A stretch of DNA of 20,919 nucleotides from positions 6,424 through 27,342 of the forward strand of contig DBRO01000013.1 in assembly GCA_002306005.1 (NCBI GenBank), written 5' to 3'. Positions 14,830-20,919 of the stretch are shown here, in pieces. The DNA comes from Ruminococcus sp. UBA1366. Lineage in GTDB: Bacteria; Bacillota; Clostridia; Oscillospirales; Ruminococcaceae. How positions within the stretch are numbered: the first letter of the stretch is position 1; each line of letters begins with the position of its first letter. The notes beneath the pieces are model-generated. The model ran no database searches, had not been told where the DNA came from, and was given only the letters and a program-made list of their open reading frames with translations. The position numbers and the translations under genes are program-made.

Positions 14830-16101
14830 ATGGGATTTGAACAAATTTTCGCAGTTGTTGTATTCTTAGCAGTTTTGGGTCTAATTATCTCTGAAAAGGT
14901 CAACCGCACGGTAGCGGCGATTTCTGGCGCACTGGTTTTATTAATTTTCCGTATTATTAATGGCGGCGATGCAATTGAGCATATTGATTTCAATACGCTG
15001 GGTGTATTGATGGGTATGATGGTTTTTGTTGGCATCGTGAAAAAAACGGGCGTATTTGAGTATCTTGCCATCTTTTCTGCAAAAAAAGTAAAGGGCGATC
15101 CATGGAAAATTATGCTGGCACTTTGCGGCATTACTTTTTTTGCCTCGGCATTTTTGGATAATGTCACCACTGTGCTGCTCATAGTCCCAATGACGTTTGT
15201 AATTACCAATTTGTTGGGTTTGAATCCTATTCCATTTATGATTTCGGAGATTATGTCATCCAATATCGGTGGTACTTCTACGCTCATCGGCGACCCGCCA
15301 AACATTATGATTGGCAGTGAAGCGGATTTAGACTTCATGGATTTTATAAAAAATCTTTCGCCGATTACGATTGTGATTTTTGCTGTAACAATGCTGCTGT
15401 TAAAGCTCATTTATGGAAAAACACTTGTCATTCCGGAAGAGAAAAAAGCGTTGATTTTCGAGTTGAATGAGCGAGATTCTATTAAGGACAGTAAATTGCT
15501 TATCAAATCCATTATCGTTATGGCATTGATTATTCTAGGATTTTTCCTGCACTCGATTTTGAATTACCCTTCGGCGCTGATTGCAATCTGCGGGGCTGCG
15601 CTCCTGATTATCCTCAGCCACGAGAATATTGAAGAGGCACTCCACACGATTGAGTGGCCGACGATTTTCTTTTTTGGCGGACTGTTTGTACTGGTCGGTG
15701 CTTTGGTGGAAGTCGGCATTATTAATAAGCTTGCGACCTTGGTAATGGATATTACCGGAACAAATGTCCTGCTTGCGGGTATTATTATCATCTGGTTCTC
15801 CGCAATTATCTCCTCGTTCCTTGATAACATTCCGTTTGTGGCAACGCTGATTCCGCTTATTCAAGCAATGGGGGAGTCGGGCATGAATATTTCTCCGCTT
15901 TGGTGGGCGGTTTCGCTGGGCGCTTGCCTTGGCGGAAACGGAACACTGATCGGCGCTTCCGCGAATGTAGTGGTCGCAGGTCTTTCAGAAAAGCATGGAT
16001 ACAAACTTACGTTTGGTAATTATTTTAAAGTTGGATTCCCACTCATGCTGGTGTCCATTGCAATCTCCACTGTGTATCTTGTGGTATTTTACCTGATATA
16101 A
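14830..16101 (+). CDS. SLC13/ArsB/NhaD-superfamily ion transporter
   Basis: A 423-residue integral membrane protein with about 10-12 hydrophobic segments, of the ion-transporter superfamily (closest in pattern to bacterial homologues of P-protein/OCA2 and COG1055). The two-fold internal repeat of the family is visible: SAFLDNVTTVLLIVP (Asp110) mirrors SSFLDNIPFVATLIP (Asp332), and GGTSTLIGDPPNIMIG mirrors GGNGTLIGASANVVVAG. A hydrophilic loop of about 35 residues (PEEKKALIFELNERDSIKDS) separates the halves. The substrate cannot be told from sequence; Na+/H+ exchange, arsenite or an organic anion are all possible, and no arsR or arsenate reductase gene is near. ATG 14830 follows AAGAGGGG. It is monocistronic, with its own promoter and terminator. 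Confidence 0.87.
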   Translation: MGFEQIFAVVVFLAVLGLIISEKVNRTVAAISGALVLLIFRIINGGDAIEHIDFNTLGVLMGMMVFVGIVKKTGVFEYLAIFSAKKVKGDPWKIMLALCGITFFASAFLDNVTTVLLIVPMTFVITNLLGLNPIPFMISEIMSSNIGGTSTLIGDPPNIMIGSEADLDFMDFIKNLSPITIVIFAVTMLLLKLIYGKTLVIPEEKKALIFELNERDSIKDSKLLIKSIIVMALIILGFFLHSILNYPSALIAICGAALLIILSHENIEEALHTIEWPTIFFFGGLFVLVGALVEVGIINKLATLVMDITGTNVLLAGIIIIWFSAIISSFLDNIPFVATLIPLIQAMGESGMNISPLWWAVSLGACLGGNGTLIGASANVVVAGLSEKHGYKLTFGNYFKVGFPLMLVSIAISTVYLVVFYLI

Positions 16102-16138
16102 CGAAATGCTTTTTCAAAATGCATGAATATAAGATTGT

Positions 16139-16184
16139 AAATCATCGTAGAAGCTTGAATCTTTGCTTTTACGATGATTTTTTG
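16139..16184 (+). terminator. Strong intrinsic terminator of the transporter gene
   Basis: A 16-bp stem with a single G-U pair (16139-16154 with 16165-16180), a 10-base loop, and six Ts (16178-16183). Confidence 0.93.
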
Positions 16185-16582
16185 CGCTTTTTTACCTGAG
16201 CTGGATATTGCATCTGTTTATGTGATTATGTAAGTCGGAATAGAAAATACCGATAAATTACGAAATTTTCGCAAGTGTAACAAAATAATCCTTCAAAATA
16301 GACATATATTTATTAGAATCCCATGAAACAATGCGTTTTTTGTGGATTAAATAGAGTAATATTCTGAATTATACCATATTGAATGAAATTATATTAACAT
16401 TATATATTTGTTTTCATATTAAAATATACCGGATCGTTTTACGCACGAAAATTTCTTAATTAACTAAAATTCAATTCTGTTAAGCTAAAATTAGCGGCTG
16501 AATAAATAAAAACAATAATACAATCGTTCATAAATTGTGTAAAACGCACAACTAATATCAACAAAAATCATGATACTGCCAA
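16185..16582. other. AT-rich intergenic spacer without a gene
   Basis: About 400 bases that are much more AT-rich than the neighbouring genes, with stops in all frames and no coding pattern. Visible elements are few: CGAAATTTTCG near 16261 with an inverted near-copy near 16447, and a TTGTG/CACAA repeat at 16535. No tRNA, IS end or known small RNA was recognised. It insulates the transporter from the glycanase and probably holds upstream control sites of the latter. Confidence 0.6.
16535..16551. promoter_or_regulatory. Operator-like inverted repeat upstream of the glycanase promoter
   Basis: TTGTG-TAAAACG-CACAA, a perfect 5-bp repeat with 7-base spacing, lies 31 bases before the -35 of the glycanase promoter. 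Position and form suit a regulator site, but a repeat this short can be chance. Confidence 0.3.
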
Positions 16583-16611
16583 TTGACCTAGAAGTACAAT
16601 CATATTATAAT
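16583..16611 (+). promoter_or_regulatory. Sigma-A-type promoter of the glycanase gene
   Basis: TTGACC (16583-16588) and a perfect TATAAT (16606-16611) with a 17-base spacer. Transcription should start near 16618, giving a leader of about 60 bases. Confidence 0.83.
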
Positions 16612-16618
16612 AAAATAA

Positions 16619-16650
16619 GAGTATTGGCGTGATACGAAAATACGATACTC
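16619..16650 (+). promoter_or_regulatory. Hairpin at the 5' end of the glycanase mRNA
   Basis: GAGTAT (16619-16624) pairs with ATACTC (16645-16650), with an added CGT/ACG pair inside after a three-base bulge. It begins at about the predicted first transcribed base, a placement typical of stems that protect mRNA 5' ends. The GGAGGT Shine-Dalgarno at 16668-16673 stays free. Confidence 0.45.
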
Positions 16651-16677
16651 AACGATCATAAGAAAGCGGAGGTAAGT

Positions 16678-19600
16678 ATGAAACTAAAGAAACTACTGGC
16701 AGCTGCGGTTTCTGGTGCATTGATGCTAACGACTTTGTCGTTTCCGGCAATCAATGCGGAAGATGCCACCTATGCCAAAACATCAGTTTCCGAGCTAAAG
16801 TATGACTTTACGCTCACCGGCGTTACGACAGAAACCAGCCTGACGTTCGAAATAACAACAGCAGATAGCTGGAACAACGTAAAACAAACAGTCCCGATTA
16901 CAGGCGACGGAGATTATTCCGTAACATTTTCACTCAGCAGCGCTTCCGGCATTCGGAACATGGGCTATTTTGACACGGTGGACGGCAGCGGCATTGTGGC
17001 GTCTCTTACCAAACTAACGGTCAACAGCGACTATGAGATTTCTTATGCAAAAACATTAGAAGTCGGTTCCAGTTCCAAGAACGGATTGGACAACATTTGG
17101 GGCACGCTTACCTCAGGACAAAAAATTGCAGAAGGTACATACGGATATTTCCAGTTTGATGCAACGAAAAACAAGGAAAAATTCGTGCTTTACACCACGG
17201 AAATTCCGCAGGATACCGGAGATGAAGAAACAAATCTTCCGGATGAATCCATGTATGCCAATATGGTGGCAACCAATTTGTTGACTACAAGCGGCGATAC
17301 GTTGATTTCCAACACCTCGGCGCACGATGGCGAAGATGGTTACAACGGTTATATTCAATCCAATCAGGATAAGAATATTCCCACCGGTAATTATCTGAAA
17401 GTCGTTTACAAAGTCGAGGGAACAGTGGAGTCCGATGCGGAACTGTTTGCGATTCAAACATACGATAAAAACTGGGGCGGCTGGGCTGGCTTATATATCA
17501 CAACCGGCAACTCCTACTATCATGAATCCGACGGTACTTATACCGCCTATTTGGATTTAGATGAAGTAAAAGCAACGTTGACAACCAACGTGGATCTTAA
17601 AGGCATTAACATTTCCTTCATGAACAAAGAACCGCAGGTTACACTGGTGAGCTATTCTTCTTTGTTCTCTAACAAGGTCATTGCAACCATCACTGAGGAC
17701 GACCTGAAAGAAGCAGGACTGAGCGTTTCCGATTGGTCAGGCGCTTCTAAATTGACAGTGTACGTTCACATTACTGATGGAGATACCACATCCGTAATTA
17801 ACGCAATGGTAAAATACGGTCCTGATGATGAATCGGGCAACCCGATTGGCAAAGCGTCCAGCAAGTACTTGGTAGGTAAGGATAATACGCTGGGCAAATC
17901 CGGTAACTACATTCAAAATAAAATTGTAGGCAACGCAGGAACAGGCAACTACGCTTTCCCGCAGATGAATTTAAATAAATCCTTGCAGGATGGCAGTGCT
18001 TGGAGCAATGATTATGTCAACGAAATCACCATCACGGTTACGGCATATACGCCCAATACGGATTGTGAAGTACTCGGCATTGCATTTAACAACGGCAAAA
18101 CTTATCCGCTTAATTTCACAACACCCGTGGTAGAATCCGCTACTTTGGATGTAGAGAAAACCTCCGATCGCGATAAACTGAAGTTGGCACTGGATTATGC
18201 CGCAACGATGGATGCTTCCAGATATACGGAAGATTCATATGCGGCCTTCCAAACAGCACTGGCTTCCGCACAGGCAGTTTATAATGACACTACATCTTCT
18301 AATGATAAGTGCGGCGATGCGCTTGCGGCTTATCATAAAGTTAAAGCACAGCTCGAATTTGTGCCGGATACAACGGAAAGCAATCCGTTGCCGTTCCGGG
18401 AAGTTTCCGGTGATGAAACGGTTTACGAAATGGGCATGGGCATAAATTTGGGTAACACGCTGGACGGACATTCCGGCTTTACGCCTGCGGAAACCGCTTG
18501 GCAGAGCGTGGTTACTACCAAAGAGTACATCAAAACTCTGCATGATGCAGGCTACAACACCATTCGTATCCCTGTCACGTGGGGAACGATGATTGACGAT
18601 GACAACGGCTATGCAATCAACGAAGCATGGCTGAGCCGTGTTCAGGATATTGTGGACTACGCGGTTTCGCTGGATATGTATGCAATCATCAATATTCACC
18701 ATGACGGCGCAGAGCAGTCTGGTTGGCTGCGGGTTGCGGCGGATGACATTGATCAGGTTTATGAAAAATACGAATATGTATGGCGCAACATTGCGGAATA
18801 CTTCAAGGATTATGATGAGCATCTGATTTTTGAGTCGCTGAATGAAATTACCAGCATGGAGGGAGACGACAAAAACAGCGCAGAGGCAATTGAATACGAT
18901 ACACCGATTATCTGCAACTTGAACCAGATTTTTGTGAACACCGTTCGTGCTACTGGCTCGAATAACGCAACCAGATGGCTTGCAGTGGCAGCACACTATG
19001 CAAATTCCGGCAACGCAAAAACATTCACTCTGCCGGAGGACAATTACAACACGGATAACCGTTTGATGTTTGCCGCACATATCTATAAGAATTCCGGCAA
19101 CACCACATGGACGTATAGTCAGGTTTATGAAGTAGTAAAATCCATGAAACTGATGGCGGATAAATTCGATGTGCCGATGTACATTGGTGAATACGGCACG
19201 CAGACAAAAACATTGAGCGGTTCTGAAACCGGTTACAACGATGAAGACCGCGCATATTATGAGGAAATCGTTACAAGAGCGGCACAGGTTCTGGGTATTG
19301 TCCCCGTACCGTGGGATCAGGGACATGGAGAAGATCCCTACCAAACGGGACTCTTTACGTATTGGAATCGCTTCACCAATGAGCCGATTTTCGTAAAAAT
19401 GGTGGAAGCACAAATGCGCGGTCTGTTTGCAACAGCAACCGAGAAAGAAGAAAAACTGGACTTCTCCGATATTACAGTCGGCACGGAAGTGACTGAAATT
19501 TCAGGCATTTCGCTTTCTACTAACACAGTGAATCTGACCATCAATGAAAGTGCAACTGTGGCAGCGGAAGTTCAGCCGACAGATACAAACGATGTGGTTC

Positions 19601-20919
19601 TTTGGAGCAGTGACAATGAGTATGTTGCGACTGTATACCGCGGCGTTATCCGCGCACGGGGAATCGGCACAACAACCATTCGTGCGCATTCGCAGAGCGG
19701 CACAGTGGAAAAAACCATCACCGTTACCGTGAAAGCGGCAGAAGGCGAAAATGATTCTACTGTTACAACAGAAGAAACAACCTATCATGTAAGAACCGGC
19801 AAGGGCGTAAATATTAACGCTTCAATTGAAAATGTAAACGACGGCGAATACCTGACCTATAAAACATCCAATGCGGATGTGGCAACCGTGAATGCGGTTG
19901 GTAAGGTCGTCGGAATCAGCAACGGTATTGCGTATGTAACGGCGGTTTCTTCCACCGGTGCAACCAAAACCGTAAAGATTATCGTTAGCGATACGGACGG
20001 CGAGCAGGCAATTGACCTCACGCTGAATGTTCTGTATAACGATGGCACGTTAAATTACTATGGAAACGAACACGGCGAAGTGATTACTGTAACCGAGGAC
20101 GGACAGTACACATTGACGTTTGACCTTGCGAAGGATTTAAGCAAGGCAGGCAAAAATGCAGGCGTAACGGCAATTAAAAACCTAACGGCAATCTTCATTA
20201 AAGATGCGGACATTGTGGCGGGCAATGCAAGTGCTTCGCCCACAACAGCGGCACAGATTCGCTGGGATAAAATCGTTGTGGACGGCAAGGAAATGACCAT
20301 CACCAAAGGCGATTTCAAATCGGCAATGAAGAATAATCTTTTTGATACCAATGATCCGATCAACAGCTGGGAAGGTTCTTCTATTTCAGAAGTCAGCGTT
20401 TCGAATCACGTGGCAAACCTGACAGGTGTTACAAACCCGCAGACCATTTCGATTACGTTCACACTGAAAGATATGACGTTCGTAACACCTGCGGCGGATA
20501 AGGAAAACGAAGCAACTTCGCTGAGTGCAATTACTGATAAGACCGTACAGATTGATGAGGTTGGTTCTACTGCGGAATTAAAGGTGAAATTAGCACCTGT
20601 TACAACGGATTCCTTTGTTTCCTTCCAGAGCAGTGATGAATCGGTGGTTTACATCGACAATACCGTTCTTGCGGCTGGTGAATACGGAAAAGTTTCTGCA
20701 ACGGCACTGGCAATGTCCGAAGGCACTGCAACGATTACCGCACAAACCGAAAATGGTTTGAGTGTTGTGTTCACTGTATCAGTCGGAAAGGGCGGTTCGG
20801 ATGATGAATCCGGTTCTGGCGGCGAAAGCAGTTCCAATACGGACAGCGAATCCAGTTCCAATACGGACAGCGAATCCAGTTCTGATACGGACAGCGAATC
20901 CAGTTCTGATACGGACAGC
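16678..20919 (+). CDS. Secreted multimodular GH5 glycanase, probably endoglucanase (3' end outside window)
   Basis: An open frame of 1414 codons with no stop before the window edge. Layout by residue: signal peptide 1-27 (cleavage likely after AINA); three beta-rich modules at about 30-170, 183-330 and 332-487 that look like carbohydrate-binding modules but fit no family I can name; a FIVAR-like helical segment (495-565); GH5 catalytic domain (575-918); Big_2 domains at 940-1019 and 1032-1107; another beta-rich module (1110-1270); a third Big-like domain (1279-1370); then a Ser/Asp/Glu linker. GH5 motifs: GMGINLGNTLD, NTIRIPVTW, His674-His675, acid/base Glu723 in ESLNE, nucleophile Glu838 in YIGEYGT. 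Beta-glucan cleavage is inferred; xyloglucan or mannan are alternatives. The C-terminus, perhaps an anchor or dockerin, is not visible. GGAGGT precedes ATG by 4 bases. Confidence 0.92.
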   Translation, partial: MKLKKLLAAAVSGALMLTTLSFPAINAEDATYAKTSVSELKYDFTLTGVTTETSLTFEITTADSWNNVKQTVPITGDGDYSVTFSLSSASGIRNMGYFDTVDGSGIVASLTKLTVNSDYEISYAKTLEVGSSSKNGLDNIWGTLTSGQKIAEGTYGYFQFDATKNKEKFVLYTTEIPQDTGDEETNLPDESMYANMVATNLLTTSGDTLISNTSAHDGEDGYNGYIQSNQDKNIPTGNYLKVVYKVEGTVESDAELFAIQTYDKNWGGWAGLYITTGNSYYHESDGTYTAYLDLDEVKATLTTNVDLKGINISFMNKEPQVTLVSYSSLFSNKVIATITEDDLKEAGLSVSDWSGASKLTVYVHITDGDTTSVINAMVKYGPDDESGNPIGKASSKYLVGKDNTLGKSGNYIQNKIVGNAGTGNYAFPQMNLNKSLQDGSAWSNDYVNEITITVTAYTPNTDCEVLGIAFNNGKTYPLNFTTPVVESATLDVEKTSDRDKLKLALDYAATMDASRYTEDSYAAFQTALASAQAVYNDTTSSNDKCGDALAAYHKVKAQLEFVPDTTESNPLPFREVSGDETVYEMGMGINLGNTLDGHSGFTPAETAWQSVVTTKEYIKTLHDAGYNTIRIPVTWGTMIDDDNGYAINEAWLSRVQDIVDYAVSLDMYAIINIHHDGAEQSGWLRVAADDIDQVYEKYEYVWRNIAEYFKDYDEHLIFESLNEITSMEGDDKNSAEAIEYDTPIICNLNQIFVNTVRATGSNNATRWLAVAAHYANSGNAKTFTLPEDNYNTDNRLMFAAHIYKNSGNTTWTYSQVYEVVKSMKLMADKFDVPMYIGEYGTQTKTLSGSETGYNDEDRAYYEEIVTRAAQVLGIVPVPWDQGHGEDPYQTGLFTYWNRFTNEPIFVKMVEAQMRGLFATATEKEEKLDFSDITVGTEVTEISGISLSTNTVNLTINESATVAAEVQPTDTNDVVLWSSDNEYVATVYRGVIRARGIGTTTIRAHSQSGTVEKTITVTVKAAEGENDSTVTTEETTYHVRTGKGVNINASIENVNDGEYLTYKTSNADVATVNAVGKVVGISNGIAYVTAVSSTGATKTVKIIVSDTDGEQAIDLTLNVLYNDGTLNYYGNEHGEVITVTEDGQYTLTFDLAKDLSKAGKNAGVTAIKNLTAIFIKDADIVAGNASASPTTAAQIRWDKIVVDGKEMTITKGDFKSAMKNNLFDTNDPINSWEGSSISEVSVSNHVANLTGVTNPQTISITFTLKDMTFVTPAADKENEATSLSAITDKTVQIDEVGSTAELKVKLAPVTTDSFVSFQSSDESVVYIDNTVLAAGEYGKVSATALAMSEGTATITAQTENGLSVVFTVSVGKGGSDDESGSGGESSSNTDSESSSNTDSESSSDTDSESSSDTDS
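20836..20919 (+). repeat. 24-base tandem repeat encoding a Ser/Asp/Glu linker
   Basis: Three and a half in-frame copies of a 24-base unit encoding N/D-T-D-S-E-S-S-S, running into the window edge. Copies differ only at the AAT/GAT first codon and the final TCC/TCT. Near-identity at DNA level points to recent slippage or recombination expansion; total copy number is unknown. Confidence 0.93.

Noticed and set aside
14830..16101. Arsenite efflux pump ArsB by name
   Set aside because: The superfamily fold fits, but no arsR, arsC or arsA is adjacent and the motifs fit the wider superfamily equally well, so no substrate was assigned.
18235..19413. 392-codon open frame on the - strand
   Set aside because: It lies wholly opposite the GH5 catalytic domain, has a low-complexity His/Cys/Arg/Val-rich translation with no family pattern, and is explained as a codon-bias shadow.
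20800..20919. Dockerin or sortase anchor on the glycanase
   Set aside because: The window ends in the linker, so no C-terminal anchor can be seen.

Overview
The window reads as chromosome of a spore-forming, plant-fibre-degrading member of the Clostridia, most likely Oscillospiraceae/Ruminococcaceae (genus not determined). This rests on an intact pro-sigma-K gene, Cmk-PlsC and IspH-S1 fusion proteins, strong Gram-positive Shine-Dalgarno sites, and a very large secreted GH5 glycanase with Big_2 modules and a Ser/Asp/Glu linker. Every recognisable gene lies on the + strand. I see no tRNA, rRNA, insertion sequence or phage gene.

Region 1 (1-8689) is a tightly packed housekeeping operon: the 3' part of an FtsK/SpoIIIE DNA translocase, a membrane-anchored ComEC-type metallo-beta-lactamase-fold protein, a DUF3006 protein, an RpiR-family SIS regulator, a BaiN/HI0933-type flavoprotein, a cytidylate kinase-acyltransferase fusion and an IspH-ribosomal protein S1 fusion. 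Several genes overlap by 4-17 bases, suggesting translational coupling. The operon ends in a strong intrinsic terminator. A perfect Shine-Dalgarno sequence inside the IspH-S1 frame suggests that S1 can also be made on its own.

Region 2 (8690-13743) starts at a near-consensus promoter whose -10 lies in a palindrome. It carries a class A penicillin-binding protein, exodeoxyribonuclease III and a class II GalT. The PBP leader holds a perfect 8-bp hairpin lying between a strong Shine-Dalgarno site and the start codon. That hairpin and its flanks look strikingly like a single type I-C CRISPR repeat, with no second copy nearby. This is the most unexpected signal in the window.

Region 3 (13744-16184) has sigK behind a plausible sigma-E promoter and a palindrome, a terminator, and a SLC13/ArsB/NhaD-type ion transporter with its own promoter, a structured leader and a strong terminator.

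Region 4 (16185-20919) is an AT-rich spacer of about 490 bases followed by a multimodular secreted GH5 enzyme (1414 codons, still open at the window edge). It has its own promoter, and a hairpin beginning at about the transcription start. The visible part ends in a 24-base tandem repeat encoding the linker.
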